DNA of 64,000 nt from Epilithonimonas zeae (GTDB lineage: Bacteria; Bacteroidota; Bacteroidia; Flavobacteriales; Weeksellaceae): the NCBI RefSeq assembly GCF_023278365.1, contig NZ_CP075338.1:1488001-1552000 (forward strand), in the 5' to 3' direction. The notes beneath the pieces are model-generated. The model was given only the letters and a program-made list of their open reading frames with translations, searched no databases and was not told the DNA's origin. Position 1 is the stretch's first letter, and each line of letters begins with the position of its first letter. The translations under genes and the position numbers were made by a program. Of this stretch, positions 1 through 7,919 are shown one piece after another.

Positions 1-259
1 TGAACGATAAATTGAAAAACTGCTGAAGTCCGACCAAATGAAGAAAATCTTCGTTCATACTTCCGTCCAATATATACACCACAGGATAAGATTTGGTCTT
101 ATCATAATTCTGTGGAAGATAGATATTCAGGATTCTTTTTTCTTTCAGAACTTCAGATGTCAATGTTACTTTTTGACCGATTTTCAAATCCTCAACGATT
201 GGTTTTTGGGCATTTAAAATCGAAAAAAGAAATAAAAATGCGAAACTTAATACTTTCAA
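1..259 (-). CDS. Putative secreted esterase (alpha/beta hydrolase), N-terminal part
   Basis: Only the first 86 codons lie in the window; the gene runs off the left edge. The protein begins with a signal peptide (MKVLSFAFLFLFSILNAQ) followed by a beta-rich start containing LNIYLPQNYDKTKSYPVVYILDG. That phrase is typical of the IroE/esterase D group of alpha/beta hydrolases, where the lid and first strands precede the nucleophile. The catalytic Ser, Asp and His would be outside the window, so substrate cannot be judged. The start is a TTG eight bases after the MFS transporter stop, on the same strand, so the two genes are probably co-transcribed. No ATG in frame precedes the signal peptide. Family placement is by motif only. 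Confidence 0.75.
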   Translation of the reverse strand, partial: MKVLSFAFLFLFSILNAQKPIVEDLKIGQKVTLTSEVLKEKRILNIYLPQNYDKTKSYPVVYILDGSMNEDFLHLVGLQQFFNLSF

Positions 260-267
260 AAACGTAG

Positions 268-1749
268 TTATTTAGTATTATTTTTAACCTTAAGAAAACG
301 GATGAATATCAATCCTAAAGCAAAGAAAATACTCATTGATAATGCTGCGAATCGCATATTATTGTAATGTTCAATCAATGTTGCAAAGATGAATGTTCCA
401 AGAATAATCGCCAATTTTTCTAATACATCATAGAAACTGAAATACGTTGTATTGTCCATAGAATCTGTTGGAAGCAATTTGGAATAAGTTGACCTAGACA
501 TCGCCTGCAAACCTCCCATTACCAAGCCAATTACAGCGGCAACTCCGTAGAATTGATATTCAACATTCGGATTTTCTTTATTAAGGTAGTAAGCTGCAAG
601 ACAAGCTCCAATCCACATCGCTACAGTAATGCTGATGACATTTTTGTTTCCGATTTTCTTTGATAACCAAGAGAAAAATAATGCACCGATAATCGCTTCA
701 ATTTGGATTAATAACAATGTCATTATCAATTTGTCCTGAGCCATATTGATTTCGCTCTTTCCAAATAATGTCGCCATCAGGAAAATCGTCTGCATCCCGA
801 CACTATAAAAGAAAAAGCTGGTCAGGAAATATTTCAGATTTCTGTCTCCGAAAAGATGATTTCCAACCTTGAATAATTCTTTGAAACTTTGCTTAACGAT
901 GTCGATATAAAAACTGATGTTATCTTTGAAAACCTCAACAAAACCACCTTGCTCTGCGTGACTCTTGAAAATATTTTTATAATTAAGCAACACCAAATCT
1001 TTTGGCAATTGCTCCTTAACTTGACCAAATTGAGGTAAATGTTTGAATGTATATTGTGAAAATCCAAACCACCAGGCTCCTGTCAATAAGAAACTAACTC
1101 TAGTATAAATCGCTGCCTGTTTTGGTGTTTCAGCACAAACCTGAATCAGAACAAGGCAAATCACAACCAAAATCACAGAACCGATATAACCATAAACATA
1201 ACCTTTTGCAGATAATGCATCTTGTTTGTCAGGCGTTGCAATGTCCGGTAAAAAGGAATTGTAAAACACCAAACTTCCCCAGAATCCGACACTCGCCGTC
1301 ACACTGAATAATAATCCCAGCCAAACGGTTCCCATCCCTGTAAACATCGCCAATCCCATACAAGACGTCGCTCCCAGATAACAGAAAAACTGAAGGAATG
1401 ATTTCTTATTTCCAATCGTATCTGCCAAAGATGACAAAATCGGTGATAATAAAACGACAATCACGAACGAAAGCGTCAATGAATAACCATAAACCGCATC
1501 CGGCTGATACTCTTTACCAAATATTTTAATGAGATTTCGCACTGGAACTTTTATCCATTGTCCCGTTTCTTTCACATACTCATCTTTTTCATAAGCTGTT
1601 GTGAGAATCGAGTAATAAATTGGGAAAATGGTAGATGTAATTACCAGTGAATAAACCGAGTTCGCCCAATCGTACAATGCCCAGGCGCGCATTATTTTCG
1701 GGTTATTTTTGATTGAGTTTTCTGTGGTCGTTGTTTCTATTTCTGACAT
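268..1749 (-). CDS. MFS transporter, UMF1/Atg22-like family
   Basis: A 493-residue polytopic inner-membrane protein with about 12 hydrophobic segments. The opening MRAWALYDWANSVYS is the hallmark of the UMF1 (unknown major facilitator 1) family related to yeast Atg22. Further family signatures are LSSLADTIGNKK after TM2 and GGLQAMSRSTYSKLLP late in the protein. Length matches the family when a long central cytoplasmic loop is included, as here around residues 230-300. Transported substrate is unknown; Atg22 in yeast exports amino acids, but that should not be carried over. It is followed after 8 bp by an esterase gene on the same strand. A short polar N-terminus precedes the conserved core. 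Confidence 0.9.
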   Translation of the reverse strand: MSEIETTTTENSIKNNPKIMRAWALYDWANSVYSLVITSTIFPIYYSILTTAYEKDEYVKETGQWIKVPVRNLIKIFGKEYQPDAVYGYSLTLSFVIVVLLSPILSSLADTIGNKKSFLQFFCYLGATSCMGLAMFTGMGTVWLGLLFSVTASVGFWGSLVFYNSFLPDIATPDKQDALSAKGYVYGYIGSVILVVICLVLIQVCAETPKQAAIYTRVSFLLTGAWWFGFSQYTFKHLPQFGQVKEQLPKDLVLLNYKNIFKSHAEQGGFVEVFKDNISFYIDIVKQSFKELFKVGNHLFGDRNLKYFLTSFFFYSVGMQTIFLMATLFGKSEINMAQDKLIMTLLLIQIEAIIGALFFSWLSKKIGNKNVISITVAMWIGACLAAYYLNKENPNVEYQFYGVAAVIGLVMGGLQAMSRSTYSKLLPTDSMDNTTYFSFYDVLEKLAIILGTFIFATLIEHYNNMRFAALSMSIFFALGLIFIRFLKVKNNTK

Positions 1750-1874
1750 TGGAAATATATTATTTAGACAAAAATAAAAAAACCATTAAATAAAATGATT
1801 AATTAATGGTTTTATTTGTTTCAAGTTTAAGATTACAAGTAATTAAAACTGTAGTTCGCCTTTGCAATCTTTAG

Positions 1875-2063
1875 CCGAGCCTTCCAAGTTAGTTGGTGAG
1901 CCGAAGAAATAGATAAGCGAACTTACATAAAACATAGGCTCGCCTACCAAAAACGTAGGCAAGCTTAGGAAATAGTTAAGTGAGCTTACATAAAACATAG
2001 GTCCGCATACCAAAAACACAGGTGAGCCTATGAAATAGATAGGCGAACCTGAAAAATCGGTAT
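1875..2063. repeat. Tandem array of nine 21-bp units with 63-bp super-period
   Basis: Consecutive 21-bp units can be laid out at 1875, 1896, 1917, 1938, 1959, 1980, 2001, 2022 and 2043. They fall into three alternating types: A (gtgagcc...gaaatagat), B (gcgaacttacataaaacatag) and C (gctcgcctaccaaaaacgtag), in the order C-A-B-C-A-B-C-A-B. The real period is therefore 63 bp, made of three related sub-units. Each unit carries a short gc-rich g(t/c)gagcct core followed by an A-rich tail. A 74-codon open frame crosses the array on the minus strand only because 21 is divisible by three. The array lies between the MFS and thiolase genes. Confidence 0.85.
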
Positions 2064-2089
2064 GCACCCCTAGTAAATTACAAACTCTA

Positions 2090-2122
2090 AACCCTTTCAG
2101 AGTTTGAAACTCTGAAAGGGTT
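2090..2122. repeat. Perfect 16-bp palindrome downstream of thiolase
   Basis: Arms aaccctttcagagttt (2090-2105) and its exact complement (2107-2122) meet at a single central base. On transcription either strand can fold into a long hairpin. It lies 24 bp past the thiolase stop codon but has no uridine run on that strand, so it may be an RNA 3'-end stabiliser or a dispersed palindrome rather than a classical intrinsic terminator. Confidence 0.7.
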
Positions 2123-2145
2123 CTTAAAATTATACTTCAAAATTA

Positions 2146-3327
2146 TTATTGTAAATTCTCGATAACAATCGCTGTTGCGCCACCGCCACCATTACAGATT
2201 GCAGCTGCACCGTATTTTCCGTTATTCTGTTTCAAAACATTGATTAAGGTAACAATAATTCTGGAACCGGAACTTCCCAATGGATGCCCAAGCGACACCG
2301 CACCACCGTTCACATTCACTTTAGAATCATCCAAACCAAGTATTTTGTTATTTGCCAGACCAACCACAGAAAATGCTTCATTGAACTCGAAGAAATCAAT
2401 ATCATCTTTGGTGAGGTTTGCTTTTTTAAGCGCAATTGGTAAAGCTTTGGAAGGCGCCGTTGTGAATCTTTCCGGCTCAACCGCTGCATCAGCGTAAGAA
2501 ATGATTTTAGCTAATGGCTTCAAACCTAATTCTTCCATTTTTTCTTTTGACATCAGTATCAAAGCAGACGCACCGTCATTCAGCGTTGATGCGTTAGCTG
2601 CAGTTACTGTTCCGTTTTCTTTTTGAAAAACAGTCGGCAAAGTTGGAATTTTATCAAATTTAACTGCTTTATATTCTTCATCTTCTGAGAAAACAATTGG
2701 TTCTCCTTTTTTTTGAGGAATGGTTACAGGAACAACTTCATCTGCAAATTTGCCGGCTTCCCAAGCTGCAGCCGATCTTTTGTAAGATTGAATAGCAAAC
2801 GCATCCTGCTCTTCTCTTGTAATATCATTTTCTTTGGCACATAGTTCCGCACAAACACCCATATGAACTTTGTTGTAAACATCGGTCAAACCGTCTTTCA
2901 GAAGTCCATCCTGCATTTTAATTTCTCCTAATTTCACACCGCTTCTCCCGTCCAGATAATGCGGAACGCTTGACATATTTTCCATTCCTCCGGCAACAAT
3001 AACATCTACATCTCCAGCTTTAATTGCCTGAGCAGCCATTGTCACTGCTTTCATTCCGGAAGCACAAACTTTATTAATGGTTGTAGAAGGTGTGTGATTG
3101 GATAATCCTGCACCCAAAGCGACTTGTCTTGCCGGGGCTTGTCCTTCACCAGCCTGTAAAACGTTCCCCATATAAATTTCCTGAACCAAAGCTGGGTCAA
3201 GATTGATTTTGTCTAAAGCTCCTTTTACCGCAGCCGTTCCCAATTGTGTTGTAGGAACACCCGACAGGCTTCCCATAAAACTTCCCATTGGTGTTCTGAC
3301 CGCTGATACAATGAATACTTCTTTCAT
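2146..3327 (-). CDS. Acetyl-CoA C-acetyltransferase (thiolase)
   Basis: A cytoplasmic thiolase of 393 residues that condenses two acetyl-CoA or cleaves acetoacetyl-CoA. All three catalytic residues sit at the canonical numbers once the start is set at [15 protein letters not shown]: Cys88 in [10 protein letters not shown], His348 in [11 protein letters not shown] and Cys378 in CNGGGGA. The frame extends 17 codons further upstream, but that segment (Lys/Ile-rich) is not part of the family and the internal ATG at 3325-3327 gives the normal length. The gene stands alone, without acyl-CoA dehydrogenase or CoA-transferase partners, so it may serve ketone/short-chain or biosynthetic use rather than a dedicated beta-oxidation operon. 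Whether acetyl-CoA or longer acyl chains are preferred cannot be told from sequence alone. Confidence 0.95.
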   Translation of the reverse strand: MKEVFIVSAVRTPMGSFMGSLSGVPTTQLGTAAVKGALDKINLDPALVQEIYMGNVLQAGEGQAPARQVALGAGLSNHTPSTTINKVCASGMKAVTMAAQAIKAGDVDVIVAGGMENMSSVPHYLDGRSGVKLGEIKMQDGLLKDGLTDVYNKVHMGVCAELCAKENDITREEQDAFAIQSYKRSAAAWEAGKFADEVVPVTIPQKKGEPIVFSEDEEYKAVKFDKIPTLPTVFQKENGTVTAANASTLNDGASALILMSKEKMEELGLKPLAKIISYADAAVEPERFTTAPSKALPIALKKANLTKDDIDFFEFNEAFSVVGLANNKILGLDDSKVNVNGGAVSLGHPLGSSGSRIIVTLINVLKQNNGKYGAAAICNGGGGATAIVIENLQ

Positions 3328-3364
3328 AATATTTTTAATTTTTTGTATTGATATTTTTTCTTTA

Positions 3365-3465
3365 AACACAAGGTTCACAAATATTTTTCACTAAGTTCAC
3401 AATGTCCTTTCATTCATTCTAAAGTTAGTTGTGTTCCTTGTGCCAATCTTTGAGCCTTTGTGGTT
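3365..3465. repeat. CACAAAG-type dispersed inverted repeat overlapping a gene end
   Basis: The left part contains aacacaaggttcacaaa and the right part, read on the minus strand, contains aaccacaaaggctcaaag followed by ggcacaaggaacacaa. These CACAAGG/CACAAAG words in opposite orientation make a loose inverted repeat of about 100 bp. A related element lies at 26357-26480 and a weaker one at 46672-46728. The right arm runs into the last 13 codons of the neighbouring membrane-protein gene (3425-3850, minus strand). Confidence 0.55.
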
Positions 3466-3850
3466 CAAGTCTATTTTTTCTTGATGCGATTAAAATTAGA
3501 GCAACTCCTAAAAATTCAATGAACCATCCCCACGATAATTTCACAATTCCTGCAAATGTAGATTGCCAAGACTTGAACGGTAGAAAGCTGAAATAATCTA
3601 AAGATTTTAACTTAACAGCAACAATTGTGAAAACAAAAAGCAATATCATTAGAAATACCATTATTTTCACGAATTTATTTTTGCCGATTAGAATGAAAAC
3701 CAGCGTCAATAAAGAAAATCCCCAAACCGCTATCGAAAGCGTATGGTCAACTTTCCAATAGTTCCAGTTTCCAACAATTGGAATATGAACCAATGGCAAA
3801 AAACTGCCTGCCACAACCAAAAACAAACCGATTAACTGTAAATTTTTCAT
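3425..3850 (-). CDS. Small four-helix membrane protein, function unknown
   Basis: A 141-residue protein with four hydrophobic segments at roughly residues 3-22, 40-57, 61-83 and 104-124. It starts MKNLQLIGLFLVVAGSFLPLVHIP; the GSFLPLVHIPIVGNW loop resembles small envelope proteins of unknown function in flavobacteria, but no named family is recognised. The C-terminal tail after the last helix (NRLEPQRLKDWHKEHN) is encoded by a CACAAAG-type dispersed repeat, so the natural end may have been replaced. The upstream region toward 3951 is AT-rich. It is not obviously in an operon with the thiolase, which lies 97 bp downstream. Confidence 0.7.
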   Translation of the reverse strand: MKNLQLIGLFLVVAGSFLPLVHIPIVGNWNYWKVDHTLSIAVWGFSLLTLVFILIGKNKFVKIMVFLMILLFVFTIVAVKLKSLDYFSFLPFKSWQSTFAGIVKLSWGWFIEFLGVALILIASRKNRLEPQRLKDWHKEHN

Positions 3851-3951
3851 TCTTAATTCTTGTTCGCCAATGTAAATAAAAATTCTTGACTTGCAAAAAT
3901 GTAATAAATGATTTTCTGAAGATTATTTGTAATTTGGTTAAAATTTAACGA

Positions 3952-4323
3952 TTGAAAAAAAACAGAATATTAACTTATCTACTTTTCTTTATAATCTATT
4001 TGATAATGACTTATTTCTTTGTCGCAATAGCTTATTCAATAGATTTTTTTAATTATCCGAATGTTATCCTGATTTTAGAATTCGGAATACTAAATTTTGT
4101 ATTGGCTAAATATTTTCTAAAGTTAAATACGTATTTAAATATTTTATTTGCATTCATTACATCATCAGTTGGAATTACAACTGTATATCTTGGATGGCAT
4201 TTTAAAATTGCTCCAGATTGGGATGCTTATGGGATACTAACGGCTGTTCTTTCTAACATTCTTGTATCACTTATTTTTTGGGAAATTGCTTTTTGGTTAA
4301 AAAGAACTTATATTAAAGACTAA
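3952..4323 (+). CDS. Small hydrophobic membrane protein, function unknown
   Basis: A 123-residue protein with four predicted membrane segments and a lysine-rich start (MKKNRIL) from a TTG codon. An ATG lies 19 codons inside the first helix and would cut it off, so the TTG start is preferred. The composition is AT-rich and dominated by Ile, Leu and Phe; the C-terminus ends WLKRTYIKD, suggesting a cytoplasmic tail. No family is recognised. It is divergently placed relative to the membrane protein ending at 3850 and is followed by a possible hairpin (cacatctctttcaagatgtg, about 4328-4347). Confidence 0.55.
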   Translation: MKKNRILTYLLFFIIYLIMTYFFVAIAYSIDFFNYPNVILILEFGILNFVLAKYFLKLNTYLNILFAFITSSVGITTVYLGWHFKIAPDWDAYGILTAVLSNILVSLIFWEIAFWLKRTYIKD

Positions 4324-4399
4324 AAAATCACATCTCTTTCAAGATGTGATTCAATAAGAAAATAGTGTATAAGAATGTTCTATGAAAAATTAAATGTTC

Positions 4400-5476
4400 T
4401 TAAAAATCAATATTGGCAATTTCGATTCCGATTTGGATTCCGTTTTTATTTGGCAAGTTGGCTTTGCTATTAAAAATTGGAGTGAAATCTTTTTTGATGA
4501 ATAAATTAACGCCGCCATAACCCAGACTGAATTTCCCTCCAAATAAGAATGCATTAACACCGTCATCCAAAGTATAGTCGTACTTTCTGAATTTATCATC
4601 TTCATTATAGTATTTCACTTTCACAATGCTTCTCGTGTTGATTCCTGCGTAAGCTCCCAATCCAACTTTCCACATTTTTTTTCTCACATCCAGATATTGT
4701 TTCCCGTCATATTCTGTGTATTTTGGATTCAGATATAATTGAAATTCAATTGGCAATGTCAAGTAAACATTTCTCAATTTTGAACGTTTCAATCTTCCTT
4801 CCTGAAAATCCTCAAGAAATAATTGGGAATTATCCTGAACAAAAACCTGCGGACGTTTTGGCATATAAGTATCGGTTCTATAAGCCAAACCATATCTTAT
4901 AAACCAGGGGCTTGTAAAACCTCCTAATTGGCGATCTGTACGAAACTGGACTTCAACACTGTGTGAATTTCCGATTCTCATCTCAGAATCGTTTTCGAAA
5001 GGATCAAAACTTCCTTTATCTTTGGTAAGATTGGCAAAAGCATAACCTACACTCAGAGTACTACTTTTAAGATATTGCGCAGGAGATTTTCCTCTTTTCC
5101 TGATTGTTAATCCTGAAGTACTTAAAACAAAAACATCTTTATTTTTCAAAGTATCGGGTTTTGTGTTGTAAACAGAATTTGTAACCGCTGTTTTTGTAAG
5201 CTCATCTAACTGAATGCGTTCGTTTTCAATCTTATCATTGATAATAGCTTCATATTTTTTGGAAACTTCTTCCTTCTGAGCGATTTGTTCCGATTTCGTG
5301 ATTTTCCCCGAGTTGAAAGCTTCATCAATTTTATCAGTTTCCGCTTTCATATTCGCTTTCTCTGTCGATACGATTGAATTAACTTTTTCAGTATAAGATT
5401 TCATCTGACTATCAAGCGTAGTTTGTGCTGTAGCAAAGCTGGAAAGCATTGCCAGAAGTAAAATTTTAAATTTCAT
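4400..5476 (-). CDS. Exported coiled-coil plus beta-barrel-like protein of a sigma-factor operon
   Basis: A 358-residue protein with a clear signal peptide (MKFKILLLAMLSSFATAQ). Residues about 20-105 are charged and helical (TEKVNSIVSTEKANMKAETDKIDEAF) and look like a coiled coil. From about residue 140 onward it alternates short beta strands with aromatic residues (VEVQFRTDRQLGG, WFIRYGLAYRTDT, KVGLGAYAGINTRS, FLFGGKFSLGYGGVNLF) and ends in IEIANIDF, with a terminal aromatic residue as in outer-membrane barrels. It follows the sigma factor and anti-sigma-like genes on the same strand by 7 bp, so it is the likely effector of that operon. Specific function unknown. Confidence 0.8.
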   Translation of the reverse strand: MKFKILLLAMLSSFATAQTTLDSQMKSYTEKVNSIVSTEKANMKAETDKIDEAFNSGKITKSEQIAQKEEVSKKYEAIINDKIENERIQLDELTKTAVTNSVYNTKPDTLKNKDVFVLSTSGLTIRKRGKSPAQYLKSSTLSVGYAFANLTKDKGSFDPFENDSEMRIGNSHSVEVQFRTDRQLGGFTSPWFIRYGLAYRTDTYMPKRPQVFVQDNSQLFLEDFQEGRLKRSKLRNVYLTLPIEFQLYLNPKYTEYDGKQYLDVRKKMWKVGLGAYAGINTRSIVKVKYYNEDDKFRKYDYTLDDGVNAFLFGGKFSLGYGGVNLFIKKDFTPIFNSKANLPNKNGIQIGIEIANIDF

Positions 5477-5483
5477 AGTTTAA

Positions 5484-6164
5484 TTATTTAGTAGTTGTAG
5501 AATCTTTGTCGTAGAGCGTGATTCCAAAGAGTTTGATACGTTTTGGGTTAGGGAAATCAGAATCATTTGATTTTATCGTATTGATTCCCATTGCAGATTT
5601 TGGTGTTTCAGCTTTGGCTTTGTCAATTTCAACTCCGAAAAGCAAATCAGACGAAGACACGTATTTTACTTTTTCTTTTGGTTTTTGAATATCAGTTTGA
5701 GCCAATTGTTCTTCCTGTTTAGAAACAATCTGAGGTTCTTCTTTTTTTATGATTAATTCCTTTTCAGGAATTTGATTTGAAATTGATTGTTCTTTATTAA
5801 CTGATTGATTCTCATTAATATTCTCAAAAGCTAATTTTTCATCCTCAGTTTCAGAATTCTTAATCGGAATCGATTTTTGAATTTCACCTGTATTTTCAGA
5901 ATGCTGACGTACACTTGAAATTTGATTTTCAATTCGAGGAAATTTAAATTCCGAAGTTTCTTTCACTTTATTTTCGATATCAGTCATCCAAGAAATTGCA
6001 CCGAAATTCAGAATCAGAAGAATTACTGCTACAAATCTCCACCAAAATATTTTCGGTCTCTTCTCTTTTGAAGGAACTTGGTCGAGTTTCTCTTCCAATC
6101 TGCCCCAAAGGTCGTCGCAAACTTTCATTTCCTGTTGTTCGTATTTAGATTTCAGATTCTGCAT
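5484..6164 (-). CDS. Anti-sigma-factor-like single-pass membrane protein
   Basis: A 226-residue protein whose first about 40 residues (QEMKVCDDLWGRLEEKLDQVPSKEK) are cytoplasmic and acidic, followed by one membrane helix near residues 42-62 (FWWRFVAVILLILNFGAIS) and a long polar periplasmic region rich in Glu, Lys and Gln. It overlaps the end of the ECF sigma gene by 20 bp, which indicates translational coupling, and it precedes an exported barrel-like protein. This layout is that of sigma/anti-sigma pairs, but no zinc-binding HxxxCxxC motif is present, so the assignment rests on topology and position. The periplasmic part has no recognised domain. Confidence 0.7.
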   Translation of the reverse strand: MQNLKSKYEQQEMKVCDDLWGRLEEKLDQVPSKEKRPKIFWWRFVAVILLILNFGAISWMTDIENKVKETSEFKFPRIENQISSVRQHSENTGEIQKSIPIKNSETEDEKLAFENINENQSVNKEQSISNQIPEKELIIKKEEPQIVSKQEEQLAQTDIQKPKEKVKYVSSSDLLFGVEIDKAKAETPKSAMGINTIKSNDSDFPNPKRIKLFGITLYDKDSTTTK

Positions 6165-6705
6165 TTTGTTTGGTGTTTTGTTGTTGATTAAAATAATCTT
6201 GAAGCCATTTTTTAGCCTTACTTAGTTGGCTTTTACTTGTTCCTTCAGAGATATTTAGAATTTCCGCAATATCCTGATGCTTCTTTTCTTCAAAAACAGC
6301 GAGGTTAAAAACCAGTTTGTAACCAATCGGCATTTCCTTAAAAATAATTTCTAAATCTATATCCTGAGAAAACTCTGAAACATCTTCTGTCTGTTCTGCA
6401 ATCGCATCTGCAAATTCAGTTTCAGCGTACAAAATATGTTTGTTTTTCCGAATGAAATTAATCGAATCATTTACCACAATTTTCCTCAGCCAAAAAGGAA
6501 ATGATTCATAATTTTTACAATCTTCAATCTTCATAAATGCTTTATAAAAAGAATTCATCAAAACATCTTCCGCATCATCACGATTATTAATATAAGAATT
6601 TGCAACCGACAACATCTTACCAGAAAACATCTCGAACAAACTCTTCTGAGCTAGCCGATTATTTTTCTTTGCTTTGGAAAAGATATGTTGTAAATCTGTT
6701 TTCAT
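6145..6705 (-). CDS. ECF RNA polymerase sigma factor
   Basis: A sigma-70 family protein of the extracytoplasmic type. Region 2 covers about residues 10-80 (YINNRDDAEDVLMNSFYKAFMKIED, then FPFWLRKIVVNDSINFIRK) and region 4 about 120-175 (IFKEMPIGYKLVFNLAVFEEKKHQDIAEILNISEG, the helix-turn-helix, followed by TSKSQLSKAKKWL). The start is set at the ATG at 6703-6705, preceded by an A/G-rich stretch; a TTG nine codons upstream is possible but adds only a polar tail. It heads a three-gene operon with an anti-sigma-like protein and an exported barrel protein, so it probably controls an envelope response and its own operon. The inducing signal is unknown. Confidence 0.92.
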   Translation of the reverse strand: MKTDLQHIFSKAKKNNRLAQKSLFEMFSGKMLSVANSYINNRDDAEDVLMNSFYKAFMKIEDCKNYESFPFWLRKIVVNDSINFIRKNKHILYAETEFADAIAEQTEDVSEFSQDIDLEIIFKEMPIGYKLVFNLAVFEEKKHQDIAEILNISEGTSKSQLSKAKKWLQDYFNQQQNTKQNAESEI

Positions 6706-6809
6706 TTTCTCTTTCTGACTATAAGACGGCAATTCTTGAAAATGGTTGTCCGAAAATTTTAAATTAATTCAATTTAAAATTTAAAATACTGAAAATCAAT
6801 AATAAAAAT

Positions 6810-7799
6810 TTAATTAATTTTTATTTTATCAAAGGAAAGTTTGGAAAAAATTAAACAACTTAAGAAAATAGGAATGTATAATCTTATCTCGTACAATGCG
6901 CCTGTATAGAAACACATAAAAATATATGGCAATGAGAAAAGATGAAAAATTAAAATATTTTTTGTGGTTTGTTTATTATTGGAAACCAACAAACTAAATA
7001 TAAAAAATACAATCCAGAACAGAATTCCAAATCGACTTCTGGTTTCACGAATATTTCCCAAGAAAAAATTTTCATTTCTGACATCGAAACTATCTGCAAC
7101 AAACCTTACAAGAATGTAAGTCGCCAAGAAACTTATTGTTAAATATCCAATTGGGATAAGACTTTCTTTTTTCAAACCAAATAATTGATATAAAATGACG
7201 GCTGCAAAAGACAATGACAAAGCAGAAGATTCTCTGTTAAGCGTGGAAATAACCAAAATAATAATCAATAAAAGCAACAGAATATTTTTTTTATTTTCCA
7301 AATATTTCAGAAATACTAAGACGAAAGCAAACAAAAAGAAATAACTGCTACAATCATAAGGAACCAAAACAAATTGCGAAATCCCAATAGACAATGTAGA
7401 AATTGTAATGATAAATATTTTCTCCGATTGATTGGCAAGAAAATATTTGGTTTCAGTTATTAATAAAAGAATAATATTCGATAATATTAAAAAAAATGTA
7501 TTGAGAAAAGCATAGGCAAAAAACATATTTGGTTGTGCATTTTTATCCCAAAAATCCATTTTCAATTTGATTCTAAATGGAAGGCTTTCTAAGAAATCAT
7601 AAATGTATATCAAAAGATAAGTACTCAACCAACGGTATTGATAAACACCACTTTCATATTGCTCTTTAAAAGAATCTATATCGAACAAAGGAGCTGAATA
7701 AACATTTCCAAAAGCAAAATAAATAAAGATATTGACAATGATTGCAAATAAGCTTACAAATATGAGTTTAAAGAATAGATTAGCTTTCAAAGATTCCAT
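6810..7799 (-). CDS. Polytopic membrane protein, function unknown
   Basis: A 329-residue protein with about nine or ten hydrophobic segments. The loop after TM1 carries a cluster of acidic and aromatic residues (APLFDIDSFKEQYESGVYQYRWLSTYLLIYIY), the placement seen in GT-C type polyprenyl-linked glycosyltransferases and EpsG-like polymer proteins. A conserved NRESSALSLS segment in the middle also recalls such proteins. No definite family match can be claimed. The gene is alone, very AT-rich, and its last residues are Lys/Asn-rich. It is divergent from prfB. Confidence 0.7.
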   Translation of the reverse strand: MESLKANLFFKLIFVSLFAIIVNIFIYFAFGNVYSAPLFDIDSFKEQYESGVYQYRWLSTYLLIYIYDFLESLPFRIKLKMDFWDKNAQPNMFFAYAFLNTFFLILSNIILLLITETKYFLANQSEKIFIITISTLSIGISQFVLVPYDCSSYFFLFAFVLVFLKYLENKKNILLLLLIIILVISTLNRESSALSLSFAAVILYQLFGLKKESLIPIGYLTISFLATYILVRFVADSFDVRNENFFLGNIRETRSRFGILFWIVFFIFSLLVSNNKQTTKNILIFHLFSLPYIFMCFYTGALYEIRLYIPIFLSCLIFSKLSFDKIKIN

Positions 7800-7919
7800 A
7801 GTTTTTCAAATAAGCCGTAAATATCGTGAATTTTGAAATTCCAAAAATTTGTAAGTGATATAAAAGGAACTCAATAAGTTTAAAAATCGTAAATTTGCTA
7901 TCCGAAAATCAAAGAAAAC

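Noticed and set aside
1843-2067. 74-codon minus-strand frame across the tandem array
   Set aside because: It exists because the 21-bp unit is divisible by three; composition is unlike real proteins and there is no ribosome-binding signal or homology.
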